This document shows, in pieces, positions 17,933-27,230 of a stretch of 64,000 nucleotides of DNA. The stretch spans positions 1-64,000 of the forward strand of contig JACRFZ010000076.1 in the NCBI GenBank assembly GCA_016212515.1, given 5' to 3'. A model generated the notes under the pieces. That model saw nothing but the letters and a program-made list of their open reading frames with translations. It was not told where the DNA came from and did no database searches. The position numbers and the translations under genes are program-made. This DNA is from Candidatus Melainabacteria bacterium. GTDB taxonomy: Bacteria; Cyanobacteriota; Vampirovibrionia; Obscuribacterales; Obscuribacteraceae. Each line of letters opens with the position of its first letter. Position 1 is the first letter of the stretch.

Positions 17933-18805
17933 ATGCTGCGTTCCCTGAGAATATTCCGCAGAGTTTGTATTGAGACCTTACTGGGGTTGAGAGCTAGTGG
18001 TTGGTCCAACTGGCTGGTGGTCAGTATCCTGGCCGTGGCTCTCACCATATTTGGTGGCGTCTTGCAGATGACCATGACTTTGAAAAACCTGGTAAATGCC
18101 TGGGGCAATCAAATTCAAATTTCCGCTTACTTGCCTGATAGCGCCGATCCTAAGACCGTCGCCCATGAAATCAGTCGCTTTTCGGAAGTGAAGCAAGTCG
18201 AGATAGTCACCAAAGATGTAGCCTGGAACGAGATGCAGCACACCTTCAAGGTGGCATCCGTAGACAATCCCCTCCCCAATACCCTTCACATCAAGCTCTC
18301 TAGCCCCGATCAGGTGGAAGTGCTGGCTCCCAAACTGCGCCTGATGTCTTCCATCGAAAGCATTCGCTATCCCCTCAAGGTAGCCAAGAAAATCAACGAC
18401 GTCAGGCACTTTCTAGAACTAGCCGGACTCTTTGTCACCGCCGCCCTTTCGGCCGCTACTTTGACCGTTATCGGCAATACCATTCACCTGGTCATTAAAG
18501 CCCGCCACAAGGAAATTGAGATACTCAGCCTTATGGGTGTAGGTCCTTTCTACATCAAGTGCCCCTTTGTCTTTCAAGGTGCCGTCTACGGCGCCATGGC
18601 GGCCATACTGGCTACTGCCGTCTTGCTGGGCATTCATCTCTATATCGACCCCTATGTGAAAGATCAGCTTTTCAGCCTTGCTCCTGCTCTCACCCAGAAC
18701 CTGGAGTATTCGCTGGTGCAGACCTCGCTCTTGATGTGTGCCCTTGGGGTGATTGTGGGAGCCGGCGGCAGTCTCTGGACTTCCGGTCGCTATATCAAGC
18801 TCTAA
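17933..18805 (+). CDS. ftsX: Cell-division permease FtsX
   Basis: The membrane partner of FtsE. A helix at about residues 20-45 precedes a large periplasmic domain (about 50-160) with the VKQVEIVTKDVAWNEM strand pattern of FtsX. Three more helices follow near residues 160-180, 215-235 and 260-280. The ECD of this family recruits or activates a murein hydrolase or adaptor; no such partner is encoded nearby. The gene ends just before a strong terminator. Confidence 0.94.
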   Translation: MLRSLRIFRRVCIETLLGLRASGWSNWLVVSILAVALTIFGGVLQMTMTLKNLVNAWGNQIQISAYLPDSADPKTVAHEISRFSEVKQVEIVTKDVAWNEMQHTFKVASVDNPLPNTLHIKLSSPDQVEVLAPKLRLMSSIESIRYPLKVAKKINDVRHFLELAGLFVTAALSAATLTVIGNTIHLVIKARHKEIEILSLMGVGPFYIKCPFVFQGAVYGAMAAILATAVLLGIHLYIDPYVKDQLFSLAPALTQNLEYSLVQTSLLMCALGVIVGAGGSLWTSGRYIKL

Positions 18806-18820
18806 GGCTATTCGCCATTA

Positions 18821-18856
18821 AAAAAGAGAGTCGCTCACGGGAGCGGCTCTCTTTTT
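18821..18856. terminator. Bidirectional rho-independent terminator
   Basis: A 16-bp stem (one GU pair) with an ACGG loop, A-rich on the left arm and ending in five Ts on the right, lies between convergent ftsX and the cyclophilin gene. It should stop transcription from both sides. Confidence 0.9.
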
Positions 18857-18880
18857 GTTAGCCTTTGGTTTGACCTGAAC

Positions 18881-19348
18881 TCAGTGGGCAGCCGCAGCGC
18901 CCATGGAGACCTTGGTCATCTTGTCGCCGACTCTTATGGAATCGACCACTTCCTGACCTTCCACCACTTTGCCGAAAACGGCATAGTTCATATCCAGGAA
19001 GTTGGCGGCATCCAGGGTGATATAGAACTGGCAACTGGCGGAATTGGGATCGTTGGAGCGAGCCATGGCCAGAGCACCTTTGTGGTGCTTCAAGTGGGGC
19101 TTCACTTCCAGCGGAATGCGGCGGGTCTGGCCGGTGGCCGGATCTGTGTAGTTGCCGGTGCCGGTGCCACGGGGGCAGCCGCCCTGAATCACAAAGCCCG
19201 GCTCAACCCGGTGGAAATTCAGGCCGTTGTAAAAGCCCTTGCCCACAAGATCAAGAAAGTTATTGGCGGTGGTGGGTACTTCCGAGACAAAGACCTGCAC
19301 TTTGATGGTGCCTTTATTGGTTTCGATGGTGACGATAGGATCTGACAT
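18881..19348 (-). CDS. Cytoplasmic cyclophilin (peptidyl-prolyl isomerase)
   Basis: A 155-residue cyclophilin without a signal peptide. It catalyses cis-trans isomerisation of proline peptide bonds. [13 protein letters not shown], the [10 protein letters not shown] loop and the catalytic [21 protein letters not shown] region are conserved. It is a paralogue of the next gene on the same strand but lacks that gene's export signal, so the two serve the cytoplasm and the envelope respectively. The 115 bases between them contain a terminator, so they are separate transcripts. Confidence 0.93.
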   Translation of the reverse strand: MSDPIVTIETNKGTIKVQVFVSEVPTTANNFLDLVGKGFYNGLNFHRVEPGFVIQGGCPRGTGTGNYTDPATGQTRRIPLEVKPHLKHHKGALAMARSNDPNSASCQFYITLDAANFLDMNYAVFGKVVEGQEVVDSIRVGDKMTKVSMGAAAAH

Positions 19349-19417
19349 TCACTTATATTGAAAGCCCACTTGGCCTCCAACCTCCTTAACTGTACCGGCT
19401 AATTCTAGCAAATATGA

Positions 19418-19442
19418 AAAGAGGGGATTGGCTCCCCTCTTT
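19418..19442 (-). terminator. Terminator after secreted cyclophilin gene
   Basis: A nine-base GC-rich stem (AAAGAGGGG paired with CCCCTCTTT, seven-base loop), followed on the minus strand by TTTTC, lies 21 bases after the stop of the secreted cyclophilin. Confidence 0.75.
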
Positions 19443-19463
19443 CCCTTCTATATTTGACTCTTT

Positions 19464-20060
19464 CTACTTGCCTTCCGGCGCCAGGGCTACTTTGGTCATC
19501 TTGTCGCCGACGCGGATGGCTTCAACTACGCTTTGACCTTCCAGCACTTTGCCGAAGACGGCGTATTTGCCGTCAAGAGCGGGCTGGGCATCGAGAGTAA
19601 TGTAGAACTGGCAGCTTGCTGAATTGGGATCGGCGGAGCGGGCCCAGGCCAGGGAGCCTTTTTCGTGTACCAGCTCGGGCTTGGTTTCCAGTCTGATGTG
19701 ACGGGTGGCGCCGGTTTTAGGATCGATATAGTTGCCGGTGCCGGTGCCCTGGGGGTCGCCCCCTTGAATGACGAAACCAGGTTCTACGCGGTGAAAGGTG
19801 AGACCGTTATAGAAGCCCTTGCCGACCAGATCAAGGAAGTTTTCTGAGCTAACCGGGGCGTCTTTTTTGAAGACTTCCACTTTGATAGTGCCTTTGTTTG
19901 TTTCAATCACCACCACCGGATCGGTGGCCACTCTCTTGGCGGCACCCTTAGATTGAGGGGCGGCCTGGGCCGGACTGAAAACAGCGGTTGTGAATGCCAT
20001 TGAGGTGGCTAACAAGGTTGTTGCCACCGCGATTTTGCGCCATTTTTCACCAAATTGCAT
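19464..20060 (-). CDS. Secreted cyclophilin (peptidyl-prolyl isomerase)
   Basis: A 198-residue cyclophilin with a signal peptide (residues about 9-33, ending PAQAAPQS). The domain is closely similar to the neighbouring cytoplasmic one: [19 protein letters not shown], then [19 protein letters not shown]. It probably folds envelope proteins. The start at 20060 is an ATG. Likely origin is a local duplication with later gain or loss of the signal. Confidence 0.93.
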   Translation of the reverse strand: MQFGEKWRKIAVATTLLATSMAFTTAVFSPAQAAPQSKGAAKRVATDPVVVIETNKGTIKVEVFKKDAPVSSENFLDLVGKGFYNGLTFHRVEPGFVIQGGDPQGTGTGNYIDPKTGATRHIRLETKPELVHEKGSLAWARSADPNSASCQFYITLDAQPALDGKYAVFGKVLEGQSVVEAIRVGDKMTKVALAPEGK

Positions 20061-20092
20061 TTACTCATTTCTCCTTTGACGTTGGTTCAATT

Positions 20093-20851
20093 TTACTTTG
20101 TGACTGCAGCTCTAATTGGAATTGTTATGGTGCCGCCGGTGGCATTGAAGGGGCGCATCAAGATAGGCAGCACAAGGTTTTTCATGGTTTGCCCCTCTTC
20201 GGCGGTGAAGGCTACCCAGCCTGTGGTTTCGTCCTGGGGCAAAATCACCCTGCGGTTCAATCTACCTTCTTCGACTTCGTGACGGCCGGCGTCGCGTCCT
20301 GTGGCAGTGCCCAGTCCGCGGGCGCGGTGCTCTTGCGGGGTGAGCAGTTCGTAGCAAATGGGTCCGGCCAGTCCCAGGCTGGCGGCACTGACTCCGGCTA
20401 CAACCGCCTTGCCGCCTGCGCTCAAGAGGGAGTTATCCAGCTTGATGATCTTATCCTTGCCCACCGCTTCCACTCTCGCTCCACTGGAAAGCTCGCCCTT
20501 GACTGAATCTCCCATCAACAAGATCGGCTCGTCTCCGTTGTTCCTCAGTTTGACTGAGACAAAGACCAGTTTGGGCCCTCGATAACGGCTCAGGGGCGAA
20601 GCCGGTGCCAGAGTGGCCATGCCGCTCAAGTTACTTTTGGAAGCGCCGCCGACAAGGCTTGTACCCTCGGTCTTGATGCGACCGGCCTCCACCTGCTCGG
20701 GCGTGAGCGGCAAGGCTGTTTCAGGCTCGCTAATAGTATCGCCGACGGTGGCAGGGTCGATTTTTACAGGTGAGATGGGCAGTGGTTCTTGGGCTTGAGC
20801 TCCGGTCAGAAAGGCGAGAGAAATGATTACTGTCAGGGATACCGCTTTCAT
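20093..20851 (-). CDS. Secreted protein of unknown function
   Basis: A 252-residue protein with a clear signal peptide (cleavage near GAQAQE). The middle (KLVFVSVKLRNNGDEPILLMGDSVKG) looks like an immunoglobulin-like strand pattern of the kind seen in DUF4352-type proteins. A hydrophobic glycine-rich patch follows (GGKAVVAGVSAASLGLAGP), then LPQDETTGWVAFTAEEGQ. No catalytic motif is seen. Its ATG overlaps the stop of the preceding gene by one base (TAATG), so translation of the two is coupled. Confidence 0.6.
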   Translation of the reverse strand: MKAVSLTVIISLAFLTGAQAQEPLPISPVKIDPATVGDTISEPETALPLTPEQVEAGRIKTEGTSLVGGASKSNLSGMATLAPASPLSRYRGPKLVFVSVKLRNNGDEPILLMGDSVKGELSSGARVEAVGKDKIIKLDNSLLSAGGKAVVAGVSAASLGLAGPICYELLTPQEHRARGLGTATGRDAGRHEVEEGRLNRRVILPQDETTGWVAFTAEEGQTMKNLVLPILMRPFNATGGTITIPIRAAVTK

Positions 20852-21537
20852 TACTGCCTCTGGCCGTAGAGCTGATAAGTGACCTTGGCTCTTGGCTGCG
20901 GCTCTCCTTCTTTGACGATGGAGATGCGCTCAAGACCCTGGAAGGACATGCCGCCGTTTTGCAGTTCCAGTACCACTGCTTCTTGAGCCATGGTTTTGGA
21001 GATGGGGTGCTGGTAGCGGATGAAGGCTTGATTGCCGGCGACTTTATAGATATTAAGAGAAGTTGTCACGCCCTGGTCGGTTTTGAGGGTGTAGCCGCTC
21101 TGGGGATTGCCGCCGATATTCCAGACGTTTCTGGTGGTAGGGGCAAAGAGCTGACCCACGCCGTTTTGATATTGGGGTTGGGCTTCGATATTGGTTCTTT
21201 GACCTTGCACTACCCAGGGACCCATGAAGCCTTTGGGCAGAACTACTTGTTTCTGAACGCCGGCTTGAATTGGCGGGGCGGAACGCTGTTGCTGCTGGTT
21301 GGCTCCGCCGCTCAGTTTAGGCGTGCGAGGCGCGGAGGTAGCGGCACTGCCCTGCATCATTTGCGGGGCGGGATAGCCGTAGGGACTGGCATAGCTGGAA
21401 TTGGCCGAGTCAACAAACTGCTGCGTTTCTGCGTTTAGTTGGAAGGGGTCGGCTTGAGCCGGGCCGCATGTGACCGCCAGGCAGAAAACTGCAGCAGTCA
21501 GGCTCAAAAAAGAGTTCAGGCTCAAGGCTTTTAACAT
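20851..21537 (-). CDS. Secreted protein of unknown function
   Basis: About 228 residues with a signal peptide (MLKALSLNSF to about residue 30). A Gln/Pro-rich linker leads to a C-terminal beta-rich part (FMGPWVVQGQRTNIEAQPQY, then GYTLKTDQGVTTSLNIYKVA). The ATG at 21537 is chosen over an upstream start at 21582 because GGGAG stands seven bases before it and the signal peptide begins there. It is translationally coupled to the downstream secreted gene. Family not recognised. Confidence 0.6.
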   Translation of the reverse strand: MLKALSLNSFLSLTAAVFCLAVTCGPAQADPFQLNAETQQFVDSANSSYASPYGYPAPQMMQGSAATSAPRTPKLSGGANQQQQRSAPPIQAGVQKQVVLPKGFMGPWVVQGQRTNIEAQPQYQNGVGQLFAPTTRNVWNIGGNPQSGYTLKTDQGVTTSLNIYKVAGNQAFIRYQHPISKTMAQEAVVLELQNGGMSFQGLERISIVKEGEPQPRAKVTYQLYGQRQ

Positions 21538-21608
21538 AATCACTCCCTGAAGTTTAAGGTCTGGCAAACGACTCAAGATCAATAAGGGTCATTTTAGTAT
21601 CTTTTACC

Positions 21609-22331
21609 CTATTTCGCAGATTTAGCAGTTGGCGCTCCCGGTAGCAGACCGGATATCTGTGCTTCCTCCGACGCCTCTTTGGAGAAGCCCAGTTCTACCA
21701 GGCGCTTATAGGCATTTTGCCCGGTGAGCGAGCGGGGATCGGCAATAACTCTTTCCACCAGGGGATTAAGGGCTTCCGGTGCCCGCCCCTGTTTGATCAG
21801 CAGGTCGGCTTTCAGGAGCTGCGCTTCCCGTTTTAGCTGGGAGAAGCTCTGATTGAGCTGCTTTTCGCTGGCAGCCTGGGTTTTGGTCAGGTCGCTCTTG
21901 GAAAAGGCCTGGTACATGCGGTAATGGGCATCGGCGCCGTCAGAGAGCCATTCGCACATTTCATAGATACGTTCCTGGGCTTCCTTCGGTTGCGACGTTA
22001 AAAGCAGGCGCAATTCATCGAGCCGAGTCTTGGCATCGACCACCGTCAGGGGCAGTTGCATATAACGCGACCGTGCCTGGGCCGGCTGGGTAGGCTGGAT
22101 GAGACTATTCGGCTGGTTCATTCCCGGTACCGGCGCTCTACTTGCACTACCCTGAGGAACCTGTCCGACCGTGCCGTATTCAACAGATGGCGGCCGATTG
22201 GCTCCCGGTATGGGTGAGCCCTGGGCCAGTGCCGGTGCTGTTTGCACCAGGGAAATCACTGCCACGCTCAGGAGGCTCAGCACCCGGAGGTCCTCAAGAG
22301 TGCCCTTAAATTGCTTTGCCTTTATCTTCAT
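21609..22331 (-). CDS. Secreted helical protein of unknown function
   Basis: A 240-residue protein with an N-terminal hydrophobic segment (about 15-37, ending PALAQG), a Pro/Asn-rich linker, and a helical C-terminal half (LTVVDAKTRLDELRLLLTSQ to LVELGFSKEASEEAQ) that looks like a degenerate TPR-type helical repeat. It is first of three collinear secreted genes on the minus strand (71 bases to the next), so they may form an envelope operon. Function unknown. Confidence 0.6.
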   Translation of the reverse strand: MKIKAKQFKGTLEDLRVLSLLSVAVISLVQTAPALAQGSPIPGANRPPSVEYGTVGQVPQGSASRAPVPGMNQPNSLIQPTQPAQARSRYMQLPLTVVDAKTRLDELRLLLTSQPKEAQERIYEMCEWLSDGADAHYRMYQAFSKSDLTKTQAASEKQLNQSFSQLKREAQLLKADLLIKQGRAPEALNPLVERVIADPRSLTGQNAYKRLVELGFSKEASEEAQISGLLPGAPTAKSAK

Positions 22332-22437
22332 AGTCCTCGTCTCGCGGGTTTGCCACTGGCGGCCAGGGAAATTTTATCAAACTGCCGGATCCATAAACCA
22401 TCTTTCAAACTGTTAAACTGTTTGTCCTCCTTTCTTT

Positions 22438-25400
22438 TTGCTCAGGTGGCCGGTGGATAACAGGTTTCAACTTTTGCCCAGAACTTTCGGAACTTACCAA
22501 ACAGGCGGTTCAGCCCGTTCTACAGACAAGTCTTGCAAGGTTCACTGTAAGAGTGCCCCGGGCAAAGTTTTGTTCCCGTTGCTGAGGCGGACGGTTTCTC
22601 TGGCGGCGGCCCTCAGTCTCATTTCTCTTTCCGCCCCGGTTACCAGTGCTGCCCCCGCGCAGAGCAGCACGGCGCATCACCAGCAAGACTCACACTACAA
22701 TCCGGTAGACAAGGGCTTTGTGGAGCGCTTTCTGAAAGCCTCCGACTACATTCCCGTGGATGAGATCAAGCCCGGCATGGACGGCTACGGCTTGACCGTT
22801 TTTCAGGGCACCAAGGTGGAGCGCTTTCAGGTCAAAGTCATAGGTGTGATCAAGCAAGCCTTGAGTGGCAGAGACGCCATCTTGATACGACTTTCCGGCC
22901 CCCATATGGGCAAAAATAATGTTATTCGCGGCATGTCCGGCTCACCCATCTATATTGGGAACCGACTGGCCGGTGCCCTTTCTTACGGCTTCGATTTCTC
23001 TAAAGAACCGATAGTGGGCGTGACGCCGGTTGTAGACATGCTTGACGCTCTCTCTTTTGATACCGCCACCGGTGCACCGCGGCATCTCGGTAATAAACCC
23101 GATCGGGGCTTCGCCGTGCCGGGTGAACTATTGCCGCCGCCCAGTCTTTCCCGGCTGCAGAAAGATTTGATAAGACAAAAGAGCGAAGCCGAACCTTCCG
23201 GGGCGCGCCTGGAAGCGACCGGTGCCCCGCGTATGGTGCCGCTTTTGGCACCGGTGTCTTTGAGCGGCTATTCTTCCAGGGCCCAAGAGTATCTGGCTGC
23301 GCAATTTAAAGATGTGGGTTTGCACGTAACCAGCGGCGCTTCCGGCGGTTTAAATCCCAAATTGCTGGCCCAGAAAGGCGACGGCGATTTTGATAAGGAC
23401 CGCAAAGTAGTTCCCGGCGGTGCCGTAGCCGTCATGCTTTCCACCGGCGACTTCGCCGGTGCCGCCACCGGCACTGCCACCTGTACCTTTCAAGATAAGT
23501 TCATCGCCTTCGGTCATGCTTTCATAGAAGCGGGCGGGGTCTCCTTCCCTCTTGCCTCCGCTTACATCCATGAGATTCTGCCCAGCCTTTCTGTTTCATT
23601 TAAGCTCTCCTCTCCCATGGAAGTGATCGGCACCATCTTCGCCGACAGACCCTGGTCGGTGGGCGGTGAAGTGGGCCGCGTCAGCGAGCTGATTCCGCTT
23701 AATTTGACCGTCACCGATGAAGTGCGTCAGGTGAGAAAAACCTATAAATGCAAATTGGTGGAGCATCCCGATCTGACTTCCACACTTACCACAGCCGCAG
23801 TCATGTCGGCTCTTGACGCTACTTATCAATCACAGTCACCATATGTGGTGAAGGTCAAGACCAATGTGGAAATGAACGGTCAGGGTAAAATTGAGCGTGT
23901 AGACCGCTTCCCCGTCAATTTCCCCGCTCATCCCTCCACCGATCTGTTCGCCAAATTGAAAATTTTGAGGGAGCCTGTGAGCGGCTATGTGGGCGGTCTT
24001 GTCGACAGAATTATCGACAACGACTTCGAGCGCACCAGGGTCAAGAACATAAGCGTAGACATAACCATCGAAGATGGTCGCAGAGTAAGCCGCCTGGAGC
24101 GTCTTTACCTGGACAAGGCCGTAGCCGCTCCCGGTGATACCGTCACGGCATTCTGCGTGCTCAAGCCCTATGATGGTCCCGCCGTCACCGAAAAGGTTCT
24201 ATTCACACTGCCCCGAGACCTTCCCGACGGTGACCTGGCTATTGGCGTGTGCGGCGGCGATGAACTGGAGTCCATGCGCAAGCGCATGGGGGTTGCCGAT
24301 CCCAGCCCCGAAAACTTTAAACAGGTGCTGGCGCGCTTGCGGCGTAAAGAACGTTCAGACCGCCTTTGCGGCTTGCTGGCTCTACCCAGGCAATCTCTCA
24401 TACTCCAGGGCGATGTGCTGCGCAATCCCCCCGCCCAGTGGCTCAAACCCTTCTTCAGCGAACGCGCTACCAGACCGCCGGCTCTGGTGCGCGGTGAAGA
24501 GCGGGTGACGCGCCTCATGGAAAACATCATCGACGGCTCCCATATTGTGGCTGTCACAGTCAAAAGACCGGACAAGATTTTCGCTAAAGGCTTGCCGTTT
24601 ACCTTCACGGCCCCGAGTTCCGGCGGCAGCGACGGCATTTATATTACCGAGCAAGCCAAAAAGGCTCTCGACGCCAGGGGCAAAAGTGAAGCACCGGCTG
24701 CGGCTGCCGCCAGTGGCGGTAATGCCGCAAGCAGCACGCCGGCCGCTGCCGGCAGTACTGCCAGTACGCCTGCTGCCGAGAGCAAGGGTGCCAATATCTG
24801 GTCCAGTGCTCAAAGTTTTCCTCACTTAAGGGCTGTTTCTTCCTGGCGGCAGGAACAGGAAAGCGAGTTCCGCAACGGCACCGGTACTGGTGTCATCGTC
24901 GACAGCCTTGGTCGTCTGACTCCGGGCTTTCAGGAACGCGAAAAGACTCTCATAGAGGATGCGCTGGAAGGGCGTATATTCGCCTGCCAGGCTTACCGCG
25001 GCAATCTTTATTTCCTAGCCGGCAAGGGTCTTTATGTCTATCGGCCCCTTGATAGAAGCGTCGAACGAATTGCTTCCGTACCAGGCATCTTTGGTTCCAG
25101 CCTGGTCATTGATGAGAGCGGCACCGCCTTCGTCGGAAGTGCCGGGAGCGGCGAGATTGAGAGTTTCAAATTGACTGCAGGAAAGGTCAGTGGCGAGTCG
25201 TTTACGAAAGTAGATGAGGAAATCGTCACGGCTCTTGCCCTGGATGGCAGCGGCAACCTCTATATCGGTACGGCCGGTACTGGTAAGCTCTACCGGGCCA
25301 GGCGCGGACAGGCGCGAGCGGAGATGGTTCTGGATTGCGGGCAGGCTCATATCACTGCACTTAATTTCTGCCCCCATGACCAGAGACTCTATATCGGAAC

Positions 25401-27216
25401 AGCCGAAAGAGGGCTTGTGCTCTCGCTTTCAGCCAGCGGCGAGAGCCGGGCCGAGTTTGAGAGTGGGGAGCATATAGTCACCGGCGTGGCTAGAGACAAA
25501 GCCGGCAATCTCTATGTCACCACCGCCGGTCAGGGCAAACTTTTGCGTGTAGCCAAAAGTGGTCAGGTAGATACAGTTGCTTTGAGTGATGCGTTCTACA
25601 CTCTCTATCACGATTTGAAAGAAGATCGGGTTTATTCCGGCGATGCTGAAGGTGACATCACCAGGGTTGAAATCGATCCCGTCAGCAAGCAAGCTTACTT
25701 CCTGCCTGTCTGTCATACGGAGCAGGAAGCCGTTATGGCGCTTGCCGGTGAGGGTGGACAACTCTATGCCTGTACCTCCAACATCACCCAGGTTAGAACC
25801 TTCGACCTGGAGACCGGTGGTACTCCCACTTATGCAAGCTCCATATTCGATGCGGGCAAGGTCAGTCAGTGGTCACGGTTCCGCCTTTTCAACGGCGATG
25901 GTCTGGCTGACGGCGAGCTGGCTGCCGGCATAAAAGTTGAGACCCGTGGCGGTTTGACTGCCCAGCCCGATTCGTTCTGGAGCGCCTGGACGGAGGCTGA
26001 AACGGAGTCTACCGGGGAGGCCGGCGGACCGACTTACCTGATTAAATCCGGCAATAGTCGCTATCTGCAGTACCGCCTCAGTTGGAAGCCGGGACGAGAA
26101 AAAGAAAAACGCCGTCAGGTTGGTGCCTGTGAGCTTACCTACCAGCCCGGTAACACTGCCCCCACCCTCTCCTCCGTATCGCTTTCCAACGGCGAGGCTA
26201 TAAGCGGCAATGTGTCGGTGTCCCTCACCGGCGCCGATGTCGATTCCGACAACCTGCTAGTGGCTGTCGAACTATCAAGCGATGGCGGCAAAACTTTCAG
26301 CCTCCTCAATGGAGATCTTCGGTCAAGGCAATCTATAGAGAAAGAGAAAGCCAAAAAGAAAGCGGCCCAGAAAAAAGAAGCTAAGAGTAAAGCCTCTACC
26401 GATGAGTCTTCCAAAGTCGACGCCGATAAGGCAAAATCTCCCTCCAGAGATGCTAAAGACTCAAAAGACACCAAAGACACCAAAGACTCCAAAGACTCCA
26501 AAGACTCTAAAGACTCCAAAGAATCTGCTCCCGGCGATAAAGACAAGCCGGTCAAACCTGAGACCAAAAGCCGCTCCTTGACTGAAGATAGCGCCGAAAC
26601 CAAGCCCTCTGAAGGCGAGTCTGAAAGTAAGGAAAAAGGCGAAGAGAGCAAAGTTGAGAAAGTAGAAGACAAAGGCGAGAAGTCGAAGGAAAAAGAAAAA
26701 GAAAAGCCACGGGAAAAAGAGAAGGAAAAAGAGAAGGAGAAAGAAGCCGAGGCGGAAGAAGAGGCGAAAACTGGTGAGTCATACGCCACCAGTGAGAAAT
26801 TCCTCTACAAGTTCGACAGCCGCAAGCATAAAGATGGTCGTTATGTGTTGCGCTTCACCTTGAGTGATCGCCCCTCCAATGCCAGAGGTGCTGAGACGGC
26901 AGTGGCATTGCGCGACATCATCATCGACAATTCGCCTCCCACACTCTCGGATATCAAAGCGGAGCGCACCGAAGCCAACCGTATCACCCTCACCATAAAA
27001 GCCCGCGACAAAGTTTCGGAAATTGCCGACGGCATCTATCGTGTTGAAGGCTTTGAGCCATTCAGCTTTGCCCCTAAAGCAGGCACTATTGCCGATGGAC
27101 AGGCGCTGGAGATGAGCGCCGCCAATATCTATGCGCCCAAGAGCGCGCACAAGGTGACCATAGAGATCTTCGACCGGGCTGGTAATACAGCCAAACAAAC
27201 CGTCTCCTTACCGTAG
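22438..27216 (+). CDS. Giant secreted protein: S55 peptidase domain plus beta-propeller
   Basis: About 1,590 residues. After a signal-like segment (about 45-70), residues 95-500 match the SpoIVB-type S55 peptidase family: GMDGYGLTVFQGT, RGMSGSPIYIGNRL with the candidate nucleophile serine (near residue 168), and AFGHAFIEAGG with a candidate histidine (near 360). Residues about 800-1,150 form repeated YIGTAGTGKLYR-type blades of a beta-propeller. A Lys/Glu/Ser-rich block (about 1,300-1,450) interrupts a C-terminal pair of Ig-like domains. The start is unsure: TTG 22438 gives the longest form, and GTG 22453 and TTG 22474 are alternatives. It probably acts outside the inner membrane; substrate unknown. 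Confidence 0.75.
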   Translation: MLRWPVDNRFQLLPRTFGTYQTGGSARSTDKSCKVHCKSAPGKVLFPLLRRTVSLAAALSLISLSAPVTSAAPAQSSTAHHQQDSHYNPVDKGFVERFLKASDYIPVDEIKPGMDGYGLTVFQGTKVERFQVKVIGVIKQALSGRDAILIRLSGPHMGKNNVIRGMSGSPIYIGNRLAGALSYGFDFSKEPIVGVTPVVDMLDALSFDTATGAPRHLGNKPDRGFAVPGELLPPPSLSRLQKDLIRQKSEAEPSGARLEATGAPRMVPLLAPVSLSGYSSRAQEYLAAQFKDVGLHVTSGASGGLNPKLLAQKGDGDFDKDRKVVPGGAVAVMLSTGDFAGAATGTATCTFQDKFIAFGHAFIEAGGVSFPLASAYIHEILPSLSVSFKLSSPMEVIGTIFADRPWSVGGEVGRVSELIPLNLTVTDEVRQVRKTYKCKLVEHPDLTSTLTTAAVMSALDATYQSQSPYVVKVKTNVEMNGQGKIERVDRFPVNFPAHPSTDLFAKLKILREPVSGYVGGLVDRIIDNDFERTRVKNISVDITIEDGRRVSRLERLYLDKAVAAPGDTVTAFCVLKPYDGPAVTEKVLFTLPRDLPDGDLAIGVCGGDELESMRKRMGVADPSPENFKQVLARLRRKERSDRLCGLLALPRQSLILQGDVLRNPPAQWLKPFFSERATRPPALVRGEERVTRLMENIIDGSHIVAVTVKRPDKIFAKGLPFTFTAPSSGGSDGIYITEQAKKALDARGKSEAPAAAAASGGNAASSTPAAAGSTASTPAAESKGANIWSSAQSFPHLRAVSSWRQEQESEFRNGTGTGVIVDSLGRLTPGFQEREKTLIEDALEGRIFACQAYRGNLYFLAGKGLYVYRPLDRSVERIASVPGIFGSSLVIDESGTAFVGSAGSGEIESFKLTAGKVSGESFTKVDEEIVTALALDGSGNLYIGTAGTGKLYRARRGQARAEMVLDCGQAHITALNFCPHDQRLYIGTAERGLVLSLSASGESRAEFESGEHIVTGVARDKAGNLYVTTAGQGKLLRVAKSGQVDTVALSDAFYTLYHDLKEDRVYSGDAEGDITRVEIDPVSKQAYFLPVCHTEQEAVMALAGEGGQLYACTSNITQVRTFDLETGGTPTYASSIFDAGKVSQWSRFRLFNGDGLADGELAAGIKVETRGGLTAQPDSFWSAWTEAETESTGEAGGPTYLIKSGNSRYLQYRLSWKPGREKEKRRQVGACELTYQPGNTAPTLSSVSLSNGEAISGNVSVSLTGADVDSDNLLVAVELSSDGGKTFSLLNGDLRSRQSIEKEKAKKKAAQKKEAKSKASTDESSKVDADKAKSPSRDAKDSKDTKDTKDSKDSKDSKDSKESAPGDKDKPVKPETKSRSLTEDSAETKPSEGESESKEKGEESKVEKVEDKGEKSKEKEKEKPREKEKEKEKEKEAEAEEEAKTGESYATSEKFLYKFDSRKHKDGRYVLRFTLSDRPSNARGAETAVALRDIIIDNSPPTLSDIKAERTEANRITLTIKARDKVSEIADGIYRVEGFEPFSFAPKAGTIADGQALEMSAANIYAPKSAHKVTIEIFDRAGNTAKQTVSLP
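26340..26776 (+). repeat. Lys/Glu/Asp/Ser low-complexity coding block
   Basis: Codes for a highly charged block in the giant S55 protein. It includes a nine-base tandem motif AAAGACTCC/AAAGACACC (KDS/KDT) repeated about eight times near 26456-26522 and later alternating KE pairs. It interrupts otherwise folded sequence and is probably a disordered or coiled linker. Confidence 0.75.
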
Positions 27217-27230
27217 GGATTGCACTGGAA

